64,000 nucleotides of DNA from JAKJGA01 sp029554345 (GTDB taxonomy: Bacteria > Spirochaetota > UBA4802 > JAFGJZ01): NCBI GenBank assembly GCA_035395685.1, contig DAOPBR010000004.1, positions 1-64,000 on the forward strand, written 5' to 3'. A program made the position numbers and the translations under genes. Positions within the stretch are counted from its first letter, which is position 1. The number at the start of each line of letters is the position of its first letter. This document shows positions 42,303 through 51,304 of this stretch, piece after piece. Below the pieces are notes generated by a model. It had not been told where the DNA came from and ran no database searches. It worked only from the letters and a program-made list of their open reading frames with translations.

Positions 42303-43067
42303 ATGAAAGTCAGACGGATTGATATATCAAATGCTTCTCTACAGGATTTGTTGAAGAATGTATGGATTCTGGAAGACAGTTCTTCCTCCGCCGGTCATAT
42401 TCTTCTTCCGGTAAAGGAAATTGATTTGATGATTAATCTGTCCGGAAAAATACATCATTCAGCAGTGGATTCTGTTATTGATACAGGACAAATGTTTTCA
42501 AACATGATAAGAAATACTTCGGTTGAAATATCTCATAGAGGAGAACTCGCAGTTCTGGGTATGTCGTTTAATTCTTATTCTTTTCCTGTTTGGAGTGAAT
42601 TTTCTCTTGGAAAAATCAGAGAAAGATTTTATGAGTTAAGAACAGAGAATTCGGAATACAAAGATGATGCAGTTTTGCTGATGAATCTTATCGCTGAGGA
42701 AATTGATGATGATTGGATTCCTGAAAAAAGAAATGTAAATATTATCAGATATTTTGAATCCGACTGCGGAATGTCAAAGCTTGAAGATATATGCAGCCGG
42801 TTAGGGATAAGCTCTAGGACTGCCGAGCGTATTTTTGCTACATATGTTCAGATGCCTCCAAAAAAATATATGAGACTTTTGCGGTTTCGTTATTCTTTGA
42901 GAAAAATTATTTCTGAACATAAAGAAAATCTGACAGCCGCAGCTTATGATTGCAGTTATTATGATCAGAGTCATTTTTGTGAAGAATTTAAATCATATAC
43001 AGGCACAACCCCGGTTAATTTTTTAAAAAGAAAAGTTTCTGTGACCCAGAATATTGAATTTATATAA
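42303..43067 (+). CDS. AraC-family transcription regulator
   Basis: A 254-residue regulator with an N-terminal ligand-binding-like domain and a C-terminal double HTH: GMSKLEDICSRLGISSRTAERIF then RYSLRKII and AAYDCSYYDQSHFCEEFKSYTGTTPVNF. AGGAT precedes the ATG. It is divergent from csoR and upstream of the ABM-domain gene, its likely target. The effector is unknown. Confidence 0.87.
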   Translation: MKVRRIDISNASLQDLLKNVWILEDSSSSAGHILLPVKEIDLMINLSGKIHHSAVDSVIDTGQMFSNMIRNTSVEISHRGELAVLGMSFNSYSFPVWSEFSLGKIRERFYELRTENSEYKDDAVLLMNLIAEEIDDDWIPEKRNVNIIRYFESDCGMSKLEDICSRLGISSRTAERIFATYVQMPPKKYMRLLRFRYSLRKIISEHKENLTAAAYDCSYYDQSHFCEEFKSYTGTTPVNFLKRKVSVTQNIEFI

Positions 43068-43145
43068 TTATTTAATAAATGTCGCGTTTTTCCTATTACA
43101 ACAGTATTATTTTCAGTATTTCTTCCTTACCTTAAGGGAGGTTAT

Positions 43146-43463
43146 ATGAATAATATTTTTTCAGAAATTGTGGAATTCGTGATATCGGATAATTTATCAC
43201 AGTCAGAATTTATTGAAATTGTCGATCTTCTTGAAAAAGAATTTCATTCGAAGATGAAAGGTTTTCGTGATACGGAACTTTTGAAAGGCAAAAAAGACAA
43301 TGAATGGATAATGATTCAGCACTGGGATTCTTTTGATGATTGTAAAGCCGCAGTTCAGGCGATGATGAAATTAGAAAGTACCGAAAAATTCAGGGAAGCA
43401 ATTATTCCGCAAAGCGTTAAAATGACAATACTTGAAAGATGCGGTTACTGGAAAGTTAATTAG
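43146..43463 (+). CDS. Antibiotic-biosynthesis-monooxygenase-like dimeric barrel protein
   Basis: A 105-residue protein with a ferredoxin-like layout: FIEIVDLLEKEF, GFRDTELLKGKKDNEWIMIQHWDSFDDCKAAVQAM and a last helix and strand with VKMTILERC. This matches the ABM-type dimeric alpha/beta barrel, some members of which are small oxygenases. The match is by pattern only. GGGAGG precedes the ATG. Its 3' end overlaps the Cdd1-like gene by 4 bases. Confidence 0.6.
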   Translation: MNNIFSEIVEFVISDNLSQSEFIEIVDLLEKEFHSKMKGFRDTELLKGKKDNEWIMIQHWDSFDDCKAAVQAMMKLESTEKFREAIIPQSVKMTILERCGYWKVN

Positions 43464-43720
43464 TCTTTCCAGTTCCACCATTTTAATTTTTCAGGGTCAT
43501 GATTTGTTTCTTTTGCGAAATATACTGCGCATCGGAAAACATATAGTACGCATCTGTCAAGTTTTGAAGCATAGAATCCGGAAAGTTCTTCGTAAAGTTT
43601 TTCCGGATTCTTATTCTTTAAATCCGATACTTGAAAAATTCCTAAACGGTTTAAATCTTTCACTGTTGCTTTTCCGACTCCGGGAATTATTAAAAGTTCG
43701 GATTTCTCATAATTTTTCAT
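43460..43720 (-). CDS. Cdd1-family helix-hairpin-helix protein
   Basis: An 86-residue protein with a helix-hairpin-helix, LLIIPGVGKATVKDLNRLGI, followed by the Cdd1 (pathogenicity locus) pattern: PEKLYEEL, LDRCVLYVFRCAVYFA and LKWWNWKD. The family is linked by naming to mitomycin resistance and pathogenicity loci, but its function is not established. It overlaps the start of the following VOC gene by 4 bases on the same strand. Confidence 0.82.
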   Translation of the reverse strand: MKNYEKSELLIIPGVGKATVKDLNRLGIFQVSDLKNKNPEKLYEELSGFYASKLDRCVLYVFRCAVYFAKETNHDPEKLKWWNWKD

Positions 43721-44190
43721 CTGTTAATTACCGCTTTAATAAATTCAACCGGCATAAAAGTCTTAGTTGAAATTTCTTCAGACGAAAAACCTTCTTTGTT
43801 GAGACGCATGATTACATCATCCATGTTTTCGCCCACTTCAACGATAAAACCGTCGGGATCATTGATTCTGAAAACTCTTTGCTGCCATGGCTGAATAATA
43901 ACCGGATGAATTATTTTGACGCCGGATTTCTCTATGCGTTCAAAGGCTTCTTCGATATTGCTTGTTTCGAGATAAATTTCTATATCATCGCTTTTACTTT
44001 CGGGTTTAAGTTTTCCGAAAATATTATTCTGTGCGTATTTTTTATCCCAAAGTGCGAGACCGCCTTTGAAAGATATGTTGATTTCACCAATTTCAAGAAC
44101 AACTTCTTGGCCGAGTATGTTCTGATAAAAATCCTTGGACTTTATGACGTTATTTGTAAAAAGTACAAAACCAGTTAAAGTAAATTTCAT
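43717..44190 (-). CDS. VOC (glyoxalase/bleomycin-resistance) family protein
   Basis: A 157-residue protein whose first 115 residues form a vicinal-oxygen-chelate fold: TGFVLFTNNVIKSKDFYQNILG, IEKSGVKIIHPV and NDPDGFIVEVGEN. A C-terminal tail of about 40 residues is helical. The function of such proteins (isomerase, dioxygenase or drug binding) cannot be told from sequence. It overlaps the Cdd1 gene and follows a second VOC gene in the same direction. Confidence 0.8.
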   Translation of the reverse strand: MKFTLTGFVLFTNNVIKSKDFYQNILGQEVVLEIGEINISFKGGLALWDKKYAQNNIFGKLKPESKSDDIEIYLETSNIEEAFERIEKSGVKIIHPVIIQPWQQRVFRINDPDGFIVEVGENMDDVIMRLNKEGFSSEEISTKTFMPVEFIKAVINR

Positions 44191-44201
44191 AATATTTCCT
44201 T

Positions 44202-44570
44202 TTATGAAGCAAAAGTAAAAATGAATCCGTCCGGATCTGTTGCCGAAAATTCTTTTCTGCCGTATGGCGTCACGTGTATGTGATGAATTATGCTGACATT
44301 TTGTTTTATTTTATCGTATAAAGCTTCCGAATCTTCAACAACCGTATAAAAAGTAAGAGCGCCTGATTTTTTTTCTTTTAGAAAAGGATATTCCTCTTCG
44401 ATTGATTCCTTCTGCTGAAGCATTATTTCGGCATTACCGTTTTTCAGCATAACCCAGACAGGGTTAACGTCCGGTACTTTCATAATAATTTCAAATCCTA
44501 GAATTATTTCATAAAACTTTAGGGAATTTGCAATATCAGCAACTTTTAAGTTCGGGGTGATGCTTTTCAT
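44202..44570 (-). CDS. VOC (glyoxalase/bleomycin-resistance) family protein
   Basis: A 122-residue VOC protein: the first pair of modules KVADIANSLKFYEIILGF and MLKNGNAEIML, the second with HVTPYGRKEFSATDPDGFIFTFAS. Compact and cytoplasmic. 11 bases upstream of the second VOC gene, so one transcript with it. It differs in sequence from the neighbour beyond the fold, so the pair is not a recent duplication. Confidence 0.82.
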   Translation of the reverse strand: MKSITPNLKVADIANSLKFYEIILGFEIIMKVPDVNPVWVMLKNGNAEIMLQQKESIEEEYPFLKEKKSGALTFYTVVEDSEALYDKIKQNVSIIHHIHVTPYGRKEFSATDPDGFIFTFAS

Positions 44571-44645
44571 ATTTCCTCCGTATCATAATATTCATAGTAA
44601 CACAGGATGAAAATAATTATTGTAAAAAAAGGACAAAATAGAGAT

Positions 44646-45407
44646 TTATGAAATGCTTTTTAAAAAATCGCCGGGAGTCATTCCTGAGCATCGTTTGAAA
44701 TCTCTAATGAAGTGCGGCTGGTCATAATATCCTTCCGGCAGAATAGTGCCGTAGTTAATGATCTGTCGAAGACTGTTTTGAAATCTTAATACGGATGATA
44801 TTTTCTTACGGGTCAATCCGAAATATTTGACGAAATATCTGTCTATGGTTTTGTCTGAAATGAGAAGATCTTTAGATCCGTTTTCTGCAAGCGAATTGAA
44901 TATATTGAGCGAATAAATGAATTTGCTCTCGCGTATTTCTATTCTATGAAAGACTGTAGATAAATAAGAGTCAAAAAAAGCTTTTATCTGACGGCTTGTT
45001 TTATCGATGATATTATCCGCGATGAATTCGCAGTTAATTTGCGGATAGTTGAGTGCGGAAACAGAAGTGTTGGAAAGAGAATCTATTCCCTCGCGGATCA
45101 GATGATATGTTATTCCGGGTTTAAGCCGTATTCCGCAGGCGTTGATTCCGCTTCCTGGAATATAAAACTTTTCTGAAAATGTTCCGGTTATTTCCGAGAA
45201 ATCTGCTATATCATGCGCATTGAGATTAAAAATAATATCAGCACAGCAGTCGGGATTAACCAGAATGTCGCCGGATAATTCAGCTGTATTAAAAAACCAG
45301 TAGCACATTACAAATTCTTTTAGTGCATCTGACGGCGGCAATTCCGCATATCCGCTTGATTCTCTTATCCTGCCTACGTTTACAATCTGAATAGGAATGT
45401 AATTCAT
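44646..45407 (-). CDS. AraC-family transcription regulator
   Basis: A 253-residue regulator. The N-terminal part (CYWFFNTAELSGDILVNPDCCADIIFNL) is a DUF6597-like sensor domain and the C-terminal part has a DNA-binding helix-turn-helix with RYFVKYFGLTRKKISSVLRFQNSLRQI and YYDQPHFIRDFKRCSGMTPGDFL. It overlaps the yitT stop codon by one base. It is a probable activator of the VOC genes downstream. Confidence 0.85.
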   Translation of the reverse strand: MNYIPIQIVNVGRIRESSGYAELPPSDALKEFVMCYWFFNTAELSGDILVNPDCCADIIFNLNAHDIADFSEITGTFSEKFYIPGSGINACGIRLKPGITYHLIREGIDSLSNTSVSALNYPQINCEFIADNIIDKTSRQIKAFFDSYLSTVFHRIEIRESKFIYSLNIFNSLAENGSKDLLISDKTIDRYFVKYFGLTRKKISSVLRFQNSLRQIINYGTILPEGYYDQPHFIRDFKRCSGMTPGDFLKSIS

Positions 45408-46261
45408 CAGAATCTTTCTTTTCGTGCCTTGATTAATCCGCCGAATGTATTGTCGATGAGATGTGTAATGACGAATGCTTTTGAATCGAGTTCCTTGGAA
45501 ATTTTAATTATCTTAGGGACTTCAAATCTTGTAACAACGCAGAAAAGAATATCCTGATCGGTCATTGCTAATCCGCGTTTGCCTTTGTAGATTGTCATCC
45601 CGATTGCGAATTCTTTCATTATGAATTGTTTTATTTTTTCACTTTCGGAAGATATTATCGTGACTGCGGTGTATTCTTCAATTCCGTTTAAGATAAAATC
45701 TATGCTCTTTGATGCCACCACATATGTAAGAATGGAATACATTGCTCTTTCGACACCTAAAACCACCCCGTCAACGGAAAACAAAAACACATTGAAGATG
45801 AAAATGATACTTCCAACAGTCAGTCCCATCTTTTTGCTGAGAATCAATGATGCTATTTCCGTTCCGTCAAGAACCGATCCGCTTCTTACCGCGAAACCGA
45901 TTCCGGCTCCGAGAAGCGCTCCTCCGAAAACTGCCGAAAGAATTTTGTCATCAGTTATTGTCGGATACTTGAAAATGAAAAGACAGAGAGAAAGAAGACT
46001 TATCGTTAAAACGCTCTTAATTATCGAGACCTTGTTTAAAGTTCTGAATCCGATAGCTATGAAAGGAAGATTGATTATGATTATAAAAACTGATAGAGGT
46101 ATTTTGGTGACTTCAGAGAAAAGCATGGACATTCCTGTTACCCCTCCGTCAAGGAAGCCGTTAGGAATAAGAAAACTTTCAAGTCCGATTGCGGCGCAGA
46201 AAACAGCCAGAGCGATGCCGAATGCATCTGAAAAGATTTTATAATATATAGTATTTCTCAT
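45407..46261 (-). CDS. YitT-family membrane protein
   Basis: A 284-residue inner-membrane protein with about five N-terminal helices (to residue ~175, including AIGLESFLIPNGFLDGGVTG and LLGAGIGFAVRSG) and the C-terminal DUF2179 soluble domain (about 195-280, with YTAVTIISSE and KGKRGLAMTD). The transported or regulated compound is unknown. It overlaps the AraC gene by one base (TGATG), so they are translationally coupled. Confidence 0.86.
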   Translation of the reverse strand: MRNTIYYKIFSDAFGIALAVFCAAIGLESFLIPNGFLDGGVTGMSMLFSEVTKIPLSVFIIIINLPFIAIGFRTLNKVSIIKSVLTISLLSLCLFIFKYPTITDDKILSAVFGGALLGAGIGFAVRSGSVLDGTEIASLILSKKMGLTVGSIIFIFNVFLFSVDGVVLGVERAMYSILTYVVASKSIDFILNGIEEYTAVTIISSESEKIKQFIMKEFAIGMTIYKGKRGLAMTDQDILFCVVTRFEVPKIIKISKELDSKAFVITHLIDNTFGGLIKARKERF

Positions 46262-46337
46262 TTCACCAATTCTAATTCCGGGGACGGCTTTGCAAGAAAA
46301 AATTAAATCATCTCGGTGTTTATTTATACAAATAAAA

Positions 46338-46360
46338 CTTGACTGCCGGTATTTTTTTTA
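46338..46360 (+). promoter_or_regulatory. Putative promoter of the cytidylate-kinase-like gene
   Basis: TTGACT starting at 46338, about 16-base spacer, TATGGT, about 20 bases before the ATG. Modest match to consensus. Confidence 0.4.
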
Positions 46361-46384
46361 TATGGTTAGCTAAGGCAGGCCTTT

Positions 46385-47101
46385 ATGAAAACCATTTTTT
46401 CGGATTATATATCTTCAAAAGTTCAGGATACTCTTCAGTCGGATTTTGACAGCAAGAACGCAAAATATGTTCCATTTATTACATTTTCACGCGAATACGG
46501 CTGCGGAGGCGATCACATTACTCAGAAAATATGTTCTGTTTTGTCTTCGTGCTCTGATTCTGACGGCAAGGTTTGCGAATGGAAGAGAATAAATCATGAA
46601 GTTATTGCCGAGGCTGCGGCTGAGATCGGCGTTCCGGCTGAAATTGTGAAAGAGATGACTTACCAGAAAATAGATGATTACTTTGTAAGTTCATTTTTTA
46701 ATTTTTCATTTTCTAAATATTCAAAGCCTTCGGTTGATACAGTAAGAAATGCCATTGCAAGAGTTATTGCGAAATTTGCACAGGAGGGAAGGGTTATTAT
46801 TCTCGGAAGGGGAGGCGCATCTATTACCCGTCATTATGAGAATTCCCTTCATATCAGACTGCATGCTCCGATTGAATGGAGAGTAAAGCAGGTTGCAGAA
46901 AGAGAAAAGATTTCTATTGAGAAGGCGAAAGTTCTTACTAAGAAAATTGATTCCGAAAGATATGCTCTCAGAAATTATTTTGAAGGTGCAGCCTCTGACA
47001 AAACGATATTTGACGTCATTTACAACTCTATGACTCTGTCCGAAGACGAAATCATAGAGTCAATACTTGCCATCGCAAGAAAAAAAGGATTTATTTCTTA
47101 A
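46385..47101 (+). CDS. Cytidylate-kinase-like family protein
   Basis: A 238-residue P-loop kinase of the Cytidylate_kin2 type. The loop variant FSREYGCGGDHITQKI replaces the classical Walker A, as in the family. GRGGASITRH and RLHAPIEWRVKQVAEREKIS follow, and LTKKIDSERYALRNYF is the LID region. True cytidylate kinases are different; the substrate of this family is generally unknown. Its last 4 bases overlap atpC, transcribed toward it. Confidence 0.85.
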   Translation: MKTIFSDYISSKVQDTLQSDFDSKNAKYVPFITFSREYGCGGDHITQKICSVLSSCSDSDGKVCEWKRINHEVIAEAAAEIGVPAEIVKEMTYQKIDDYFVSSFFNFSFSKYSKPSVDTVRNAIARVIAKFAQEGRVIILGRGGASITRHYENSLHIRLHAPIEWRVKQVAEREKISIEKAKVLTKKIDSERYALRNYFEGAASDKTIFDVIYNSMTLSEDEIIESILAIARKKGFIS

Positions 47102-47352
47102 TCATCCGTTTCTACAAGAGCAGTAATGCTGTTGGCGTAGACTTGGACAAATCCCCCGGTAATTTTAAATTCACGTTTTCCGGTTTTTATTCCAGGAATT
47201 TCAAGAGAAATAATTCCGTCTTTAAGCGCACTGCAGAAAGGAACATGGTTCCGTAAAATGCCGAAGCTTCCTTCCGTTCCGGGAGCGGAAAAGAAAAGAA
47301 CTTTTCCGCTGAACAAAATGCCTTCGGGAGAAATTATCTCAGCTGTCAGCAT
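47098..47352 (-). CDS. atpC: ATP synthase epsilon subunit, short form
   Basis: An 84-residue epsilon subunit. It keeps the N-terminal beta-sandwich (ISPEGILFSG, GSFGILRNHVPFCSALKDG) and stops where the two C-terminal helices would begin, so it is about 50 residues shorter than the usual 130-140. The helices normally inhibit ATP hydrolysis, so this enzyme probably lacks that brake. Short epsilons exist in some other lineages such as Chlorobi. The last gene of the atp operon; it abuts atpD. Confidence 0.93.
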   Translation of the reverse strand: MLTAEIISPEGILFSGKVLFFSAPGTEGSFGILRNHVPFCSALKDGIISLEIPGIKTGKREFKITGGFVQVYANSITALVETDD

Positions 47353-48755
47353 TATACGGCTCCCGTCGCAGCAAGTGATTCTGCTTTTGCAAGAACGTCT
47401 TCGATAGTGCCTGCATACATGAAAGCCTGTTCCGGAACATCATCATGTTTTCCCTGCAGAATTTCCGAGAATCCCTCGATGGTATCTTCAATTTTAACAT
47501 ATTTTCCTTCTATGCTGCTGAAGTGTTCCGCAACAAAGAACGGCTGAGACAAAAATTTCTGGACCTTGCGCGCGCGGTTTACTATGAGCTTGTCATTGTC
47601 GCTTAGTTCATCCATTCCGAGAATCGCAATAATATCCTTAAGTTCGGCATAACGTTGAAGAATTTCCTTAACTCCTTTTGCCGTGTTATAATGATGTTCG
47701 CCGACAATACGCGGGTCAAGCGCGCTTGAAGTTGAAGAAAGAGGATCAACCGCTGGATATATGCCCATTGCCGCGATTGATCGTTCGAGGTTTGTTGTCG
47801 CGTCGAAGTGCACAAAAGCAGTAGCCGGTGCCGGGTCAGTATAATCATCCGCCGGAACAAAAACAGCCTGAATCGAAGTTATCGATCCGTTTACAGTTGA
47901 AGCGATCCGTTCCTGGAGAGAACCCATTTCCGTTGCAAGATTCGGCTGGTAACCTACTGCTGACGGCATACGGCCTAGAAGGGCTGATACTTCCGAACCT
48001 GCCTGAGTAAAACGGAAAATATTATCGATGAAGAGAAGAACATCTTTTTTCATATGATCTCTGAAATATTCCGCTATTGTAAGTCCGGTGAGCGCAACGC
48101 GCAGACGTGCTCCGGGAGGTTCATTCATCTGGCCGAAGACAAGTGCAGTTGATTCAAGAACTCCCGCCTCTTTCATTTCATGCCAGAGGTCATTTCCTTC
48201 ACGGGTACGCTCGCCGACACCGGCGAATACGGAATTTCCCTGAAGAACTTTTGCAACATTGTTCATAAGTTCAGTTAAAAAGACGGTTTTGCCGACACCT
48301 GCCCCGCCGAAGAGTCCGATTTTTCCGCCTTTTGGATAAGGAGTGAGAAGATCAATTACTTTGATTCCTGTCGGGAAAATTTCAACATTGGTAAGATATT
48401 CGTCAAATCCGGGTGCTTCCTTGTGAATCGAAAGTTTTGGTGCGTTTTTGACTTCGCCCATTCCGTCTATAGGGTCTCCTGTGACGTTAAGCATTCGTCC
48501 GAGCACTGAATTTCCGACCGGAACGGTGATAGGTTCACCTGTATCCGTTACTTTCATGCCTCTTGTCAGACCTTCCGTTGCATCCATAGCGATACATCGA
48601 ACAATGTTGCCGCCTAGATGCTGTGCTACTTCAAGAATAAGTTTGCGGTCGGTGACGTCAACTATGAGAGCGTTCAGAATTCCCGGAAGCTGTCCGTCGC
48701 CGAATTCAGCATCAATAACCGCTCCGACAATCTGTATTATTTTACCTGTATTCAT
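47352..48755 (-). CDS. atpD: ATP synthase beta subunit
   Basis: Catalytic subunit of F1, 467 residues, normal length. The Walker A is GGAGVGKT, the catalytic Glu region is GERTREGNDLW, Walker B is LLFIDNIFRF, and SALLGRMPSAVGYQP is the conserved catch loop. All catalytic residues are intact. It overlaps atpC by one base. Confidence 0.98.
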   Translation of the reverse strand: MNTGKIIQIVGAVIDAEFGDGQLPGILNALIVDVTDRKLILEVAQHLGGNIVRCIAMDATEGLTRGMKVTDTGEPITVPVGNSVLGRMLNVTGDPIDGMGEVKNAPKLSIHKEAPGFDEYLTNVEIFPTGIKVIDLLTPYPKGGKIGLFGGAGVGKTVFLTELMNNVAKVLQGNSVFAGVGERTREGNDLWHEMKEAGVLESTALVFGQMNEPPGARLRVALTGLTIAEYFRDHMKKDVLLFIDNIFRFTQAGSEVSALLGRMPSAVGYQPNLATEMGSLQERIASTVNGSITSIQAVFVPADDYTDPAPATAFVHFDATTNLERSIAAMGIYPAVDPLSSTSSALDPRIVGEHHYNTAKGVKEILQRYAELKDIIAILGMDELSDNDKLIVNRARKVQKFLSQPFFVAEHFSSIEGKYVKIEDTIEGFSEILQGKHDDVPEQAFMYAGTIEDVLAKAESLAATGAV

Positions 48756-48781
48756 TTTAACTCCAAACTCGAAATTATATA

Positions 48782-49636
48782 TTATGCAAACGAAGAACCC
48801 GAAACTATTTCGGAAATCTCCTGAGTTATTGCCGCCTGACGTGCTTTGTTTATCTGAAGCGTGAACGTAGAAAACATTTCTGTTGCGTTCTCAGTCGCGC
48901 TGTCCATTGTTGTCATCCGCGCCGCGTTTTCACTTGCGAATGACTCAAGAAGACCGCGCCAGATAAGATAGTTTACATAGCGCGGAAAAATGCTGTCGAA
49001 AAGTTCTCCGGGTGATGGTTCTGCCGTGATTTTTGCATGAGCAAGATTTGCTTTTCTTGAAGGAGTAGCCTCGAGTTCAACAGGAAGAAGCTGTTCGCGG
49101 ACAACTATCTGAGAGAGAGCGGATTCGAATCTGTTATAGATTAGAATTACCCTGTCGATTTTATTTTTCTTATAGAGATCGATCGCCATGGATCCGACAG
49201 AAGCAGCCAGAGAAAAATCAAAATTAGAAAACGCATTTACGAAAGAATACTCTGTAACGATTTCTCTTCGCGCAAGATGAGCGGATATTTTATTGCCGAC
49301 TGAAATAATCTGATCCATTTCGGGTCTAAAATCCGAGTTGAAAGCCTTTATTATATTGGCGTTAAATCCTCCGCATAAACCCTTGTCGCTCGTTACCAGA
49401 ATATAAAGCGTGCGGTCGCCTGTTCTTTTGATGAAGAAATCGCTTGTAAAAGATTCTGATCCGTAAACAAGCATCTGCATGACTTCGCGGATTTTTGCCG
49501 AATAAGGCCGGGCTTTGATCATGTTGTCCTGAGACTTTTTAAGCTTACCAGCCGCGATCATCTTCATCGCTGAAGTAACCTTCAGCGTTGAAGCTACCGA
49601 TTTTCTTCTCTGTCTTAGTTCTTTTAATCCGGCCAT
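48782..49636 (-). CDS. atpG: ATP synthase gamma subunit
   Basis: Central shaft of F1, 284 residues. N-terminal LKELRQRRKSVASTLKVTSAMKMIA and the C-terminal RMTTMDSATENATEMF helix are the conserved coiled-coil ends. TSDKGLCGGFN marks the Rossmann part. Two bases separate it from atpA. Normal length. Confidence 0.97.
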   Translation of the reverse strand: MAGLKELRQRRKSVASTLKVTSAMKMIAAGKLKKSQDNMIKARPYSAKIREVMQMLVYGSESFTSDFFIKRTGDRTLYILVTSDKGLCGGFNANIIKAFNSDFRPEMDQIISVGNKISAHLARREIVTEYSFVNAFSNFDFSLAASVGSMAIDLYKKNKIDRVILIYNRFESALSQIVVREQLLPVELEATPSRKANLAHAKITAEPSPGELFDSIFPRYVNYLIWRGLLESFASENAARMTTMDSATENATEMFSTFTLQINKARQAAITQEISEIVSGSSFA

Positions 49637-49637
49637 T

Positions 49638-51293
49638 TTATATTTTGGAAGCTACAGAGCTTTCCTTTACCTCTATTTCTTCATTCAGATTCATATTCTT
49701 GAAATCGGGCATTATCTTTTCTTTTCCTTCACTGCCTCCGACTCTCACTTTTCCGCCTTTTGCTTTGCTTGCCTGTATCTGTTTTTCGATAGTAAAGCTG
49801 TCGGAAAAAGTTTTTACGGCAGAATGTATTTTCTCTTTCAAAAAATCAGAAATTTCTTTTCTATCACGGATCTCATCAAGAATATACTGATGATTGTTTT
49901 TTATGAATGAAAGAAGATCTGTTTCGTATTTAGAAATTGCCATAACATCGATTTCATCAAGATATCCGTTTGTGGCGGCAAAAAATATCATAATCTGTTC
50001 TTCAAACTGCATCGGTGAATATTGAGACTGTTTGAGTATTTCGATTAGACGTTCTCCGCGTTTGAGCTGAGCCTGAGTAGCCGCGTCGAGATCGGAGCCG
50101 AATTTAGCGAAAGCCTCAACGTCGCGGTACTGAGCCAGGTCAATCTTAAGTGATCCCACAACCTGTTTCATCGCCTTAATCTGCGCCGCACCTCCGACAC
50201 GTGAAACCGAATAACCTACGTCGATTGCAGGACGGAGTCCCGAGTTGAAAAGATTCGCTTCAAGAAACATCTGTCCGTCGGTAATAGATATTACGTTTGT
50301 CGGAATAAAAGCAGAAATGTCTCCCGCCTGTGTTTCTATAATAGGAAGGGCTGTAAGAGAGCCTCCGCCGAGTTCGTCATTAAGTTTAGCCGCACGTTCG
50401 AGAAGGCGTGAGTGAAGATAAAAGACGTCACCCGGATAGGCTTCTCTTCCCGGAGGTCTGCGAAGAAGAAGCGACATCTGTCTGTATGACCAAGCCTGTT
50501 TTGTTAAATCATCATAAACGATAAGAGCATGCATTCCGTTGTCGCGGAAGAATTCGCCCATAGCGCATCCGGAATAAGGCGCTAGAAACTGCAGAGGCGC
50601 CGGATCGGATGCAGTGGATGCAACGACAATGGTATATTCCATCGCGCCGAATTCTTCAAGCCTTGCCACAATATTCGCGACAGTTGAAGCTTTCTGACCG
50701 ATTGCGACATAGACACAGAAAACATCTTTACCCTTCTGATTGATTATAGCGTCGATACAAACAGCGGTTTTGCCGGTTTTTTTATCTCCGATGATAAGTT
50801 CGCGCTGACCGCGTCCGATTGGAATCAATCCATCGATTGCCTTGATTCCGGTTGCAAGCGGCTCGGTTACGGATTTTCTGGTAAGAACGCCTGTAGCTTT
50901 TCTTTCGATGGGATACTTCTGCGATGAGGCTATTGGACCTTTTCCGTCAATGGGTTCACCGAGAGGATTTACGACACGGCCGAGAAGTTCTTTTCCTACA
51001 GGGACTTCTGCGACTTTTCCTGTACGTTTTACAGTATCTCCCTGTTTGATGAGGTTTTCGCCTGTGAAGAGTACAGCTCCGACATTGTCTTCTTCGAGGT
51101 TAAGCGCCATTCCGGTTACGTCATTCGGAAAAACGAGAAGTTCTCCGTTCATGACTTTGTCAAGCCCGGAAACGCGCGCAATGCCGTCGCCTACAAGAAT
51201 AACTTCTCCGGTTTCTTCTACTCCGCCCTTGGACGAATAATTTTCTATCTGCTGTTTCAGAACCTGTGCAATTTCATTTGATTTGATCTGCAT
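49638..51293 (-). CDS. atpA: ATP synthase alpha subunit, extended C-terminus
   Basis: Non-catalytic F1 subunit. Walker A reads GDKKTGKTA and the Arg finger region SYSVSRVGGAAQIKAMK is conserved. At 551 residues it is about 40-50 longer than the usual 500-515. The extension follows the normal end near DSFTIEKQIQASK and is Lys/Gly-rich then Glu-rich (GGKVRVGGSEGKEK, EEIEVKESSVASKI). It is possibly disordered or a docking tail, as the function of the extra part is unknown. Confidence 0.96.
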   Translation of the reverse strand: MQIKSNEIAQVLKQQIENYSSKGGVEETGEVILVGDGIARVSGLDKVMNGELLVFPNDVTGMALNLEEDNVGAVLFTGENLIKQGDTVKRTGKVAEVPVGKELLGRVVNPLGEPIDGKGPIASSQKYPIERKATGVLTRKSVTEPLATGIKAIDGLIPIGRGQRELIIGDKKTGKTAVCIDAIINQKGKDVFCVYVAIGQKASTVANIVARLEEFGAMEYTIVVASTASDPAPLQFLAPYSGCAMGEFFRDNGMHALIVYDDLTKQAWSYRQMSLLLRRPPGREAYPGDVFYLHSRLLERAAKLNDELGGGSLTALPIIETQAGDISAFIPTNVISITDGQMFLEANLFNSGLRPAIDVGYSVSRVGGAAQIKAMKQVVGSLKIDLAQYRDVEAFAKFGSDLDAATQAQLKRGERLIEILKQSQYSPMQFEEQIMIFFAATNGYLDEIDVMAISKYETDLLSFIKNNHQYILDEIRDRKEISDFLKEKIHSAVKTFSDSFTIEKQIQASKAKGGKVRVGGSEGKEKIMPDFKNMNLNEEIEVKESSVASKI

Positions 51294-51304
51294 GTTACCG
51301 CCCG

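Noticed and set aside
45621..46244. 207-codon reading frame opposite the yitT gene
   Set aside because: Antisense to a well-supported gene; Pro/Arg/Thr-rich with no family pattern and no ribosome site.
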